Source: Zygaena filipendulae (Eukaryota; Arthropoda; Insecta; Lepidoptera; Zygaenidae). From it: DNA of 64,000 bases. The position numbers and the translations under genes were made by a program. This document shows, piece by piece, positions 11,850 through 23,672 of the stretch. The notes under the pieces are model-generated. The model saw nothing but the letters and a program-made list of their open reading frames with translations. It did not search any database and had not been told where the DNA came from. The stretch lies in the NCBI GenBank assembly GCA_907165275.2, contig OU015674.1:2108001-2172000 (forward strand), written 5' to 3'. Position 1 is the stretch's first letter. Each line of letters opens with the position of its first letter.

Positions 11850-12035
11850 AGTATAAAATGAAGTCGCTTTTACTGTCTGTTCACGATAAACTCAAAAACC
11901 AACTGACGTATTTTCATGCGGTTTTCGCCAATAGGTAGATAGTAATTTGTGAGGAAGGTTTATATCTATAGCTCATACTGGAATTCCCGCGGGAACTCCG
12001 AAATTACCGCGGGTGAAACCGCGGGGGACGGCTAC
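11850..12035 (+). mobile_element. Second Helitron-like element in head-to-tail series
   Basis: Begins 3 bp after the preceding element's CTAG end, with its own AATTCCCGCGGGAACTCCG, hairpin and a diverged CTAC end. Confidence 0.6.
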
Positions 12036-12474
12036 TCTATTATAATAAAGAATTTAATTAACTAAAAGAAATGAGATACAGAAAGGACTGCGTTGGCGTA
12101 TTTCAAGGAACTATTTGTAATTTTGAAAAATAGTTATGATAAATAAAAGAAGCAAAATTCATAACTTACACAAGTTTGGAAAATACGTAGGTAGAGCATA
12201 ATGCAATTCATAAAATCAGTCAGTCATTGCTGATTATTCAAAAACCATTCCCTACAGTTGAACACTGTATTAGCTTTGTACTTAGAATCAAGCAGCAAAA
12301 TATACACCGTGTAGCACAGTGTTAAATAGAATGGCATCAGATAGAGAGAGACGGAGCATTGTTGTAGTTTGAAAGATAGCAGTTAAGATATTGCTATCTC
12401 GATCTGACGCCCACGACGGAGTCTAGCCCTTGAATGCCGACAAATTTGACATGGATTCACTTGTACTATATTCT

Positions 12475-12640
12475 GTTCCCCGCATTTCGGTGCTCCCGCG
12501 GGAATTCCGTAATAAAACTTATCTATAGTAAGAAGGACATATCCTTCTCAGTGCCCCTGATATCGTGTCCAAAATAAACAAAAAAAATACAAACAAACTC
12601 ACATTCGCATTTAAATTAATACTTTAATAGTAGTAGGTAA
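12475..12640 (-). mobile_element. Helitron-like fragment
   Basis: Reverse orientation: GTGCTCCCGCGGGAATTCCG followed by the family body to AATAGTAGTAGGTAAGGA. The hairpin end is degraded. Confidence 0.5.
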
Positions 12641-13934
12641 GGACCTAAAGAGGCTAAGTGATTTTTTTTAAACTGATTTAGAAATAGACGTACTGTAAAT
12701 GCGAAATAATTCACTATTTTCTCAAAGTCAGCGATGAATTCCAAATAAACATACTTATTTAAAAAAATGCAAATGTTCTGAGGACCTCGTCCTTTTCCGA
12801 AGTCGAGTAAAAATACATTTCCCCGAGAATCTTCAAGGAAACACTCGGTATAGGGACAATAAAAAATGCAATAAACACAACTGACTCGCCACGACACTGA
12901 CCTATGTCAACAAACGGAGCGGGTCGTGTGTGTGTGTGTGTGTGTCCACACATCCACGTGTGAGTATGAGTTGTGTATGGAAGAAAGAATAAATGGAGAT
13001 AGCATTTTTGAATAAGTACTCCTTTAGCGCATTGACTCCAAAATTTTTTGAAAATAGGACCGACCTATACCGCTGTGTTGACACGCAAATTAGATAGTAT
13101 AAAGTATATAAAAAACATAATGGCGATTGGCGATCCCGCCAAAAAAGTAACTCTAGTAAATAGCACGTTATCTTGATGATAATCTAGAAAAAAAGAGATG
13201 AAGTGAATTTGCACTATTGAGAATTAGAACGTTTTAAACGTGTTATTTTATGAAAAAAAATTCTAACTTCCTTTAAATAATCCAATTCATATCCTCAAAT
13301 TGTTGATATTTTCATAGAGATTTTAGACATTTTTTCTAACCGAAAATTAAAACTAACCAGAATAAAAAAAAATCTACTCCACGACTTTTGGTGTACATTC
13401 GCTTCAGAGCACTTGCGACCAGACAATGACAGACTCATTCAGATAACCTCATTTCTTTCTGTGATATCACACACACGCAATCACGCACGCACACACATGC
13501 ACGCACACATGCACAGACTCACGCACTTCACAAACGCGTCATCTGCTCTTGTAAGTCGTAATTTACTTTAAAAAATACCTACCAAGTCCTTATATCAGAA
13601 ACGCACGAATCATGTACTATGTACATAAGATGGGTAGGTACTAGTGATTGTCGGCGATTTCATTCGCGTGGAACTCCTTTATGTACGTAAATAAAAAGTA
13701 TCATATATATTACTATAATGACCTAGGTCTGAAAAATTCTATAGGTCGATAAAAATGCAAAATTAAATGAGGGAAGAAGAGAAGAGCTGAAAATTCTGAC
13801 ACAAGTAGGTATATAATAATACTTTAAAGGATGCCTAAAGGAAATTTTCAAAAATAATTTTGGTTATGAAATAAACAATTTGAATTTGAATTGAACGCGA
13901 ATTGCGTACTGTACGCCATTAAAACACAACTGAC
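12641..13934. other. Giant intron segment with (GT)n and CA-rich simple sequence
   Basis: (GT)10 at 12926-12945 and an imperfect CA/CACG-rich tract at about 13469-13530. A LINE-like tail (AAATAAACAATTTGAATTTG) lies at about 13865-13893. No coding segment recognised. Confidence 0.5.
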
Positions 13935-14280
13935 GACTCACAATGCGTCGCAAACTGAGAGCTTCATTAGAACGTCACCTAACTGACGACTGATAATGCC
14001 TTGCAAACTAAGAGCTTCATTTAAACCCCACTTGACTGACGACTCACAATGCGTCGCAAACTGAGAGCTTCATTAGAACGTCACCTAACTGACGACTGAT
14101 AATGCCTTGCAAACTAAGAGCTTCATTTAAACCCCACTTGACTGACGACTCACAATGCGTCGCAAACTGAGAGCTTCATTAGAACGTCACCTAACTGACG
14201 ACTGATAATGCCTTGCAAACTAAGAGCTTCATTTAAACCCCACTTGACTGACGACTCACAATGCGTTGCAAACTGAGAGC
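13935..14280. repeat. Higher-order tandem repeat: 106-bp unit made of two 53-bp monomers
   Basis: Three consecutive identical 106-bp units begin at 13935, 14041 and 14147, with a truncated, diverging fourth from 14253. Each unit is two related 53-bp halves (GACTCACAATGCGTCGCAAA... and GACTGATAATGCCTTGCAAA...). A further degenerate monomer lies at about 14464-14520. Confidence 0.9.
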
Positions 14281-14539
14281 TACCACACCACCTAACTGAT
14301 GTTTCAAAAACCACCTGACTGACGAAGCTGATTTTCATGAGAGAACCGTGTTATATCTTGGGGAACAACCTAACTTGTCATTGGCGTTTCGCTATAACTA
14401 CTTTAATTGCTAAAAATAGGTACATTGGCAGAATAGAATAGGTACTTGAAGTAGAAGAAGAAGACTGACGCCTCACAATGCGTTGCTTCTCAAACTGTGA
14501 GCTTCGTTTGAAAACCACCTAAATCCTACCACCAATGGC

Positions 14540-17034
14540 TCACAGCGAGGCATTTACGTATAGAATATGTATTTGTATGTGTCTGTGACATACGAGTGTG
14601 TTGGTTTGATGCAACGCAACATCTAATCGAGCTTATCGGTGGAATGACGACGCATCGTGCATTTTTATTGCATTATGCAACTACAATAATGCCGGTTTTA
14701 TTCAACATTCGTATTATTATTGCTCGAAAGTATATGCTTAAAGTTATTATCTAACACAAGGTAACAGAGAGGCTTAAAAGAAATAAAAACGACCAGGGTG
14801 CAAAAACTTTAAGTGATTTTTTTTAAACTGTTGATATAATCGCTTATCCAAAAAAAATACTATTAGTTTTATTAAAAAATATTATGAATTTCGAGAGAGA
14901 GAGGCGAGATAATAATTTTAGGCTTAATTTCATCAATATTCGTACAGTAGTTTTTACGTGATGAGCGTTCAAATAAACCGACACAATTATGATCGGATAG
15001 CCTTTTTTATGTACCTTTTATAATATATAGATTGAGACAATATTTAAAAATGTAATAGTTAGAAAAAAATTACTTTTGTGTTGTTGTAAAGTTTTAAATA
15101 TTATAAAGAAACAAGAAACAGTGTCAACATCTTAGTCCTTAAAAATACGGAGTAACGCACCTTCATGGCTACTTGATAAGAATAACAAAGGACTATTATC
15201 AGTGCGTATGAGAGGCGCAATGTACCTACTGACAAGTCTGGGCATTGACCTTTGCGTGATTTTAATTTATTATTTTATTTTTACACGACTTAACTCGCCA
15301 GTATTTTTACTCGCCAGTGTTAACACTAATACATCTATAAAATAATACTAAAGGCCTAAAAAAATGATTTTTTTTTTTCCAAAATTTATCAAGTTGTTGG
15401 AAGTGAAAGGATAATAATCATACCAATATTTTAGGTGGATTATAAACAAGTTTAGAATATAATTGTAAAATATACAAGAATATTGCTTATCCTATGGCTA
15501 GAATTTCATTCAGGATACCAAATTTTTTATTGTTTTTTTTTTTTTTTAAAAAGCTAAAATACCGCAAGCAATGCGCCTCGCAGTTAGTTCATTGTAATTG
15601 GAAAGCGAACGGCGTTCATACAGTATTCATGCTCGCACACGGGTCACGATCAGGGACGTCGAACCTGAATTTTTATATCGATTACACCACAATACAATAC
15701 GTAGTCCATCCGATTAATTTTTTTCGCACATTAATTACGTACGATACGATTTGAAAATTAGGTTCGCATTGTGTGGAAATTTCTTTTGTTTTATTTTTAG
15801 CGTTCTATTTTTGTTTTTGACCTCTCGCGGTCAAAATTTTTTTCTTTTTTGTTTTTGCGACAGTAAATCATTTAAGAAAACCTCACTCTCTGGACTATCC
15901 AGAGAGGAAGATAACGCTGTAAAAGCGCAATATAACATGTCGATGGTCCACGTGTTGTGCCATAATAAAAATAAATGGAGTCTGCGCAAAACGAGAGAGG
16001 TCGCTCACCTCCCTAACCTAAGACAAGAGTATGCGCGTACGCACAACAACCACGGCCGTGTCTGTGTGTTTGTGTACAGGCTGACATACCCACACACACA
16101 CACACACACAGGCGAACGAGCCCACACCCGCGAACGCAGCGCGTGCTGCGAATGAGTTTAGACAAACGGAAGAAATATTCTCTTTTTAGTTAGGTACTTA
16201 TTCATGCTACTTCTAATTCTGTTTTCTGAATAAAAAAAGAAGTGCATTTTTTTAAATTGCTTTTACGTAGACACACAATAAATTACAGTTCCTTTGAAAT
16301 TTGATCATTCATGCAATATTTTTTAAAATAAACGCTCTGTGTTTTTTCTGCATGAAACAGAAAACTGCACTTATAAACTTGTTGATATGAACAAAAAAAA
16401 TTATATCGTGCAAAGGTGTACTTTTACAATACCTATGAAATTATGTTACTATACGTACCTATGTATTATTGGCATAAATCGTTTTATTTGCGAAAACTGA
16501 TACCGTAAGTTTGTGCGTGCATTGCTCTCTCGGTGTTTTTAAACTCGCCCGCTTGTGTGAGTGGAGTCTTGACCTACGACAACGTCGTGTGTGTGAGTAT
16601 GGCCAGTGCGATGTTGCGTAATTGGTTGTTTAAAAAAAGAATAATATAGGTAGTTGCTTTTTTTTATCACGCACGCAGAGTCGGCTGTGATTCTATGGCA
16701 CTTAGACACTTATTTTGATTTATTTGAGCTTTCAATTATAGTAGGCAAAGGTTGCCTATGCAGATTAGGTATATTAAAAAATGGAAAATTATACAATAGG
16801 AAGGTATTACAGATTATTTAATCATAATATTTAATCCAATGACAATCAGTGTTTTATGTTAGGACCAACGTTCAATCGGTACCTACTTATAATATCATTG
16901 ATTAGGACAAAATACGTGGGGTCAATTGGAAGCTTTTAACACACTTGTTGGGTACAGAAATTAACGCCGACACAATGAGGTATAAAAAAAACAGTTACTA
17001 TCACAAAACACTAGTTTTACATTTATATTAGAAC
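14540..17034. other. Giant intron segment, locally CG-richer, no coding exon
   Basis: 15560-16150 and 16510-16620 have more CG and CA/GT steps than their surroundings, including (CA)10 at 16091-16110 and a 9-bp-stem palindrome at 15886-15906. These could be enhancer or alternative-promoter DNA. The long plus frame at 15751-16155 is low-complexity. Confidence 0.35.
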
Positions 17035-17275
17035 TATCGATACAATCTCGACGCGCAAATCTCAGGAACTACGGGTCTGAATTAAAAGTTTCTTTTTGTG
17101 CTGGATAGACCATTTATCGGGGAAGGTTATGGGCTATATAACATTACGCTACGATTAATAGGAGCGGAACAGCAATGAAAAATGTTGCAAAAACGGGAAA
17201 AACATCCCTTTTGAGAGCTTTCGTTGAGTAAACGGTTTCCAAAACTCACGCGGGCGAAACCGCGGGCACAGCTAG
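17035..17275 (+). mobile_element. Helitron-like element
   Basis: Ends ACTCACGCGGGCGAAACCGC, GGGCACAGCTAG then T. The body (CTCAGGAACTACGGGTCTGA) is diverged. Left end approximate. Confidence 0.55.
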
Positions 17276-20200
17276 TAATAAATATACTAAGAAACAGCGA
17301 TTTTCAAAAAGGGAAAACTTAATGTTTCAAAGTTTGTATTCGAAATGTATAGAATCACTCGAAGCGGCTAGTTATTTATATTATTATTAAATAAGTTAGC
17401 AATTATATTTAATGAATACCCAGCCACAAATCTGTCAGATATTTCACGTTTTATAGTTTAATAAAATATGGTGGGCACAAGTAAAAGGCGTACAAGCAAC
17501 AAAGCTGTACGTGAGTAAAAGCTTAGAAAGTTCAATTTAAAAGCTAAAAGAGACTTTACCTCTTACTCCAAAGCTTTTTTTTATAACTATAGTATAACAG
17601 CTGCTAGCGCAACATTCGGAATTTCCTCGGGAACTATAGTATAATGTAGGTAACACGTAAAACGTAGAAGATATCTCAAAATTACATTGCACTTTGATGT
17701 AAGAGATGAGCTATAACCTAATTTAAGATTTCAAATAGGTAATATTTATAATCTAAAACGATCATTTATAGAGTTTGACATAATTCAAAGTACCTTGATA
17801 TAAGCGGTTTAAACTAATAAATTGTAGTTTTAAAATCTCCATTTGTTTAAGTTTAGTTTCTGTGCATGTTATATCAACATAATAATTACTTAGGTACTCG
17901 TGCCTCATTTTCTTCTATATCTGGTCATAATGTATCCGTCAAACTAACGTCAAATTAATGTCAAACTAGTTCACCTAGTTTTGGATTTTACGTCAAATAG
18001 TTTATTTTTGTAAAATCGGTAAAATCTCAAATTGACTTATGATAATATTATGTGAAGGTTCATGCAGTCACACTAGAACAAAACAAATATTATACAAGCG
18101 TCACTCTCTAAAAAAGGACCATGCTATATTCTTAGATTTTGACAGTAAAATTGGTGATATAAAATAGGGTTAAAACCTACTGATTTTTTCCTAATATTTC
18201 GGCAGCGTTCATCTGACAATAAACAATAAATACAAAAACCGCCAAAGAGTCACAAGAAACCAAAAAATGTTTACATTGGGAAATGTTATTTATTTAATAA
18301 TAAAAAATAAACTTTAACTACATACATATTTAACTTAAACTGATAGGAAATAGCACATTAGACTTTGAAGTTTAAAAAAAAGATCCTTAAATATTTGATA
18401 GGCGTTTTGGAACAACACAGCAATAAGTGAACCAATTGGGATGTCGAGTGAGTTTAAAAAGAGAACTTCCGGTCACAATTTTCTAATCAAGTCTTTAAAT
18501 ATCTATCTTGCCATAACAAAAAATATATATATATCTATCTCAGTCTGTAACTTACTAATGCCCGAATAAGATTACCTAGTCTATGGATATATTGACCTCA
18601 CAACTGAATACAAATATTCAGATTGTAGAGATACTAGGTAGAGACTAACCACTAAAATGAGTTGTGTAACTCATCTTTTTGTTCTTCATGATATTCTAAT
18701 TGTAAGAATTAAAAGAATATATAGTATATATAGTAATATATTCATCAATACCTGCATCGATAAAATATTGGATTGTGTAAAATCGACTGGAAAAACTAAG
18801 TTTATTCATATCACTCGAATAACGGCTTGAACAGTAATAACACTGGCACTGACAAAAAATATAAATCACATCAAAGAACGTAACGTTCTAAATTCGAAAA
18901 CCGCGGTCTAAACGATCATAATACGTCACAATCGAGTTTTAGTCGCAAGAGCGGCGCATCATTGTCACTTCACCGAGATTTTTCTTTTCTTTTTTGCACT
19001 TTTTTAACAAAAAATATGTCCGTTTTCGTCAAAATATATTTTTCAAATGTCAGTGTAGTGCAAAAAATGGTTGTGCACTCAGCCCGTGACTCGTAGGCGT
19101 TCTGTTTATAAGTACTATAGTTGTAGAGAAGTATGCTTCGTAATGCACTTATGTGTACTTGCTAAGTTTTTTATTATAGTCGGTTGTATCCGCGCGGTTC
19201 CTTGGGTTTGAGGCTTGCGTGCTGTTACTGGCCGGTGAGGTTTTGATAGTTTTTGCCGTTACGTAATAGAAAAAGTTCTACATTGTTTCTTACAGACTGT
19301 GCATGTATGTTTAAATACATTACCACCGTTTATTCTTATAGTTTTTACTAGCTTTCACACATAAACCTGTCAAGCTTTGTAATGCAGTTAAATTTCTTTA
19401 GGCGTGATACTAAGGGGCAACCAACTTTACCACCCAGTGTAAAGACTGCAACTTTTACTACAAAATTAAAATTTCACAATGACTAAGAAGTATAGGTATT
19501 ATTTGAATCGTGCGTATAGTTTGCATGCATCCATTTTTTTAATGTTATCAAATTTAGACAGTATACTGTCACTAAAAAAAATGTACATACCTACAGCCGT
19601 ATACATAACCTCCTCCTTTTTGGAAGTCGGTTAAAAATGAAGATACGTCACCGAATACATAACCTACTATCTATTGCGAAAGTATCAAGATCGCTTACTC
19701 ACAGTCGTCGATAGCACGCGTGCGAGCGAGACAACTATATGCAGTTTTTCATTGCGCGCCTCTCGCACTGCCGCGAAGTTTTTTTCCAAGATTCGTTTTT
19801 ATAATGCTCCTTATCCGAACGTGCTTTCTTAAAGAAATATTTATTTTTTAAACTTCTCGTAGGTGGTCTCAAAGGCAAAGAATTAAATTTATTATGCCAA
19901 TGCCTTTTATATCTAACCGAAGTAAGGTTTGGATTTATTTATCATCATACACCGACTAACAAGTGGAATAAACTAACACATATACAAATAAAAGCTAATT
20001 CATAGATAGGTATAGTTACGGATATTAAAAACATACAGGAAGAAAATGATTGTACCTGTACATATGTTTCGACACGAAAACATTGCAACTGAAATCGTTA
20101 ATTAAAATAAAATCAGTGTCAACAACAATACCTTTAATTACCTAGTGATTATATTATGCGAACACCGTAAAATAATCAAATGACAAACGGAACACGATAA

Positions 20201-22069
20201 ATGCCATTGCACCGAACGTTTCATTAAAAAAAAAAACTCTACAACATTAACTTATGCCAGCCTGCCAGTTTTATAGTGTCCCCAGTTTTTCTAGACGTTT
20301 AGAATTCAACCGTGCGGCAAAAATACTGAAATCATGGGGACGATAATGACGTATCACGCATGAGTGACGTTTGCAACTTGTCAATATTACATATTGGGTG
20401 AACGTTCACAAACGATGGTGAAATAACAGTGTATTTAAGTTAAAGAATCATTATACAAAAAAATTACACTTAATAGTTTAATGTTTTTTTGTCCTTTGAT
20501 TACCAGAAACAGTAAGTATTCTTTTATTCATAACCTACGTGTACATTATATAAACAATTCGACATTGGTACCAAGTACGAAAATGTAATTTGAAAAAAAA
20601 AGCCCAGTCATTGGAATCAGAATTAAATTTGGTTCAAAGGAAAGAAAAAAGAAACAAACAACTAAATAGAGATTGCATGACGTGAAAAATGTACCAAGAA
20701 AATGAACTGGCTTAATACAAGAATAAAAAAAAAAATAAGGAGAAAATAAGACACGATTGTCATAAAGCGCGCTCCACGCTGATGTCGTGTCGTGGAAGCA
20801 AGAAAACAGAATGGCGTTCGTTAGCCTCTTTTAATTTCAGCTAATTTTTATCTTCCACCGGCGTCGTCGCCTTTTTTAGTCTATAGCACGGGCCATTAGC
20901 TCGCGTGTTCACGGATTAAATGGATTCGATACTTGGGTTAATGAGACCGTGAACTATAATAAACACGTTTGCTTTAAAACTCTAGACCGATTTGGGTCCC
21001 TACATAGTAGGTATTTACTTTTGATATATTAATAATAATTATATTCATCAATATTTGATTATATTAGAATAACTATGCCTAAGTCTTTTCAAACAACTTT
21101 TACCTTAAAAAGATTGCTTTGGCAAAGAGAGAACCGCATTTTTTTCTGTATATATATCTCTATGTATTTCCATTTGATTTTATTGCAATGCTTTTTTATG
21201 TTGCAAATACAACATTGCATTGTAATTTTGATTTAGACTCATTTCAAACTTCCGGTAAAACCGGCACAAGTAGCAACAGAAGTCAAGTATCAACACTAAT
21301 TTTGCGATGTTGAAGTAAGAAATCTAATTTTTGTCGAGTTTTTCTCTTATTCCGCCGGCCGGTGGTGCTGCGCGCTCCGTCCCCACTCGGCGCCACTCTC
21401 CCGCCAATTTGTGTGTGTTTGTGAAAAAATAAACGCGAAATTTTAACCTTTTAACCGTTGTCGACTCCATGTTTTCGCTAATCAACTTCTTTTTAAATGG
21501 TGCCGTTTTGTAACTTTTATGAATTTTGCCAGTTCTATTTTATTGGTGGGAATGTTTTTTTTTATAGAGTTTACTCCTTATTTTTTAAATATTTATTTTA
21601 GCTGAGGATTGTAGCAACAGCTGGAACAGTCGTGATAGTTTCTTACTAAATTAGTCCTGATGATACGTTAAGGCAAAATTTAGGATTATACTTAGGTATA
21701 TAGTAAACAGAGATCGATCGGAGTATTAATCTTTAGAGTAAAGATCGCTTTCCTTACCTATTAAAAAAAAACCTGATTTCTTCTTTAGTAAGGTACTAAT
21801 TTGTGCTAGAATTAGCAAAAACTGTATTTTATATTGCCTTCCAAATGTTTTTTAACGATAATGAAAAAAAGACCTAGATATTTATCCGAAGTAAAACTGT
21901 TAAAACATCTAATTATTTTTTCGTAATTACATTATGTCTTCAGTAGGCACGATGACTTTCAGACTTCAAAAGAATCTATGTATATAAACTAGTCTATACT
22001 ATATCTTTATACATTATTAACCAAAATAAAAAAGATTGTTTGTTTAGAGACAATAACCGCTGACTAAGG
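17276..22069. other. Giant intron segment, conserved-looking but non-coding
   Basis: No exon found. Patches at about 18940-19260, 19690-19790, 20760-20940 and 21340-21440 are richer in CG and resemble regulatory DNA. A fragment at about 19580-19640 carries CCTCCTCCTTTTTGGAAGTC, the complement of a common insect non-LTR (RTE-like) terminus also seen at 62270-62340. Confidence 0.35.
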
Positions 22070-22203
22070 AATACGAGTAGCTTTTAAAATTCTTATAAAT
22101 TAATATAATGAATGCTGCATTATCTCTGAGCGGACTTTTTTACCAGATCAACGAGTTCTTGAATCCCGAAATTCATTCGGGCGGAACCGCAGGTTACCGC
22201 TAG
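22070..22203 (+). mobile_element. Degraded Helitron-like relic
   Basis: 3' end TCATTCGGGCGGAACCGCAG then CCGCTAG, with the body weakly conserved. Confidence 0.45.
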
Positions 22204-23510
22204 TATTTTATATCAACTGCATCAATTTTTAATAAATCTTAAACCGTACACAGCTGCAGGTGTATTATGAACAGGTTTAAAAACAATATTTTTACGGGCT
22301 CTTAAAAAAAGTTTTCTAATAATGCTGTGGCGAGTCAGCGAGCGAGGGTTAAGTGTGTCCCGGCCGCTAATTGCGAAATAAATTCCCAAGTTTGGTGGCA
22401 AAAAACGTAGCCGCTATGAGTTATAACGGGTTGTGGGGAAAAAATGGGATGTCGCGATAGAGAAAAAATGTCGCCGCGTCTAAGGAAACTAAGCGAGATG
22501 TAGGTATCTATTGTCCACGATTTGGAGAAAATTTAGATGAGTTTTTTGCTGATTAAATAATATACGAATGTATGTATGTTTTCTAATTAGTTTTTTGCTC
22601 CCGAAAAGATATGCAGAAACGACGCCTATTCGATTTACAAACTCAAGGATTTCAAACTAAAAAATCTCAGAAATTTTAAACTGAGTTACAATTATAAATT
22701 ACTTATAATATTATTACGTATATTATTTTCTTTGTAATACTTATTTTCATTGTTATTAATTGTCATTGTAATATGATCTTCAAATCTAGTCAAGTTAGGT
22801 CTTTGGATGACACAATACGAGATATAAAACAGCAATAACACCTTTTTACCCTTGAATTTATAATCTATACAATATATATATGACTATATGGGAAGATATA
22901 CCTAATTATTTACAAATGACACTAATTATAGCCACTACATAGCTCAAAAAGTTTTATTAATTAGTGAAAAGTAAAAGTGATGAAATCACAGTCACGAATA
23001 CATGTATGGAACACGTAGGACATAGCGAATACAGCGGTCAAAAATATGGTTTGATTCACTGACTTTTTATTTAAATATCTAACATATCAAAGGTTTCTAG
23101 TTAACACTTGCAGATGCAAGGCAAATGGCTTATATCGTTTCCGAAATAATAAGAATAAGTTTGGGATTAGTTTGACGGATAAAATATTGTGCTGAAAGAA
23201 TTTTAATAGTGGTAGGTATATTATTGAAATTCGGAGCAATAATATTGATAAGGTGCAAGATCATGTGCATAAACAATAATAAAAGCCAGACGAATTGAGA
23301 ACATCCTCTTGTTTTTTAAAGATTTAAAAATTCGAATTATTAAGTATAACGTAAAGAAAAAAAGGGTTGAAAATGATTCTGTAATATAGAAAAGTGGTAA
23401 AAACGCGCGTCCGTCGCGAACGAGGCCGCGGGAGTTATAACTTGAAATATATATCACTTCTGCACCAGCTAGCACCAGGGTTGCCACCTGCTCCCTTTGC
23501 CAACTCAACA
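22204..23510. other. Giant intron segment, nothing recognised
   Basis: AT-rich. 22320-22500 is slightly GC-richer and unlike the repeats. No splice-bounded coding segment seen. Confidence 0.35.
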
Positions 23511-23672
23511 TCTACAATCGTTATCGCTATAGAAAATTGTGTAACGTATCGTCATGTCACATGGTCGTGATAAATTCTAATTTTTATTGGACTATTTTCC
23601 GTAATCACGTGACATGACGGTAAGCTCCTTAGTTTTTTAGCTATACTATAACGATTATTATTATAGATTGTG
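23511..23672. repeat. Inverted-repeat (MITE-like) element
   Basis: The left arm (CAATCGTTATCGCTATAG ... CGTCATGTCAC) is matched by a complementary right arm (GTGACATGACGG ... CTATACTATAACGATT). Only one copy in the window and no certain target duplication. Confidence 0.5.

Noticed and set aside
12616..12897. Minus-strand 93-codon frame with a hydrophilic middle
   Set aside because: No family resemblance, no splice support, flanked by simple repeats; kept as non-coding.
13935..14280. Possible CRISPR-like array
   Set aside because: Eukaryotic context; the units are contiguous tandem repeats without unique spacers.
15751..16155. 134-codon plus-strand frame
   Set aside because: Begins in T-rich DNA and ends in a (CA)n microsatellite; no motif.
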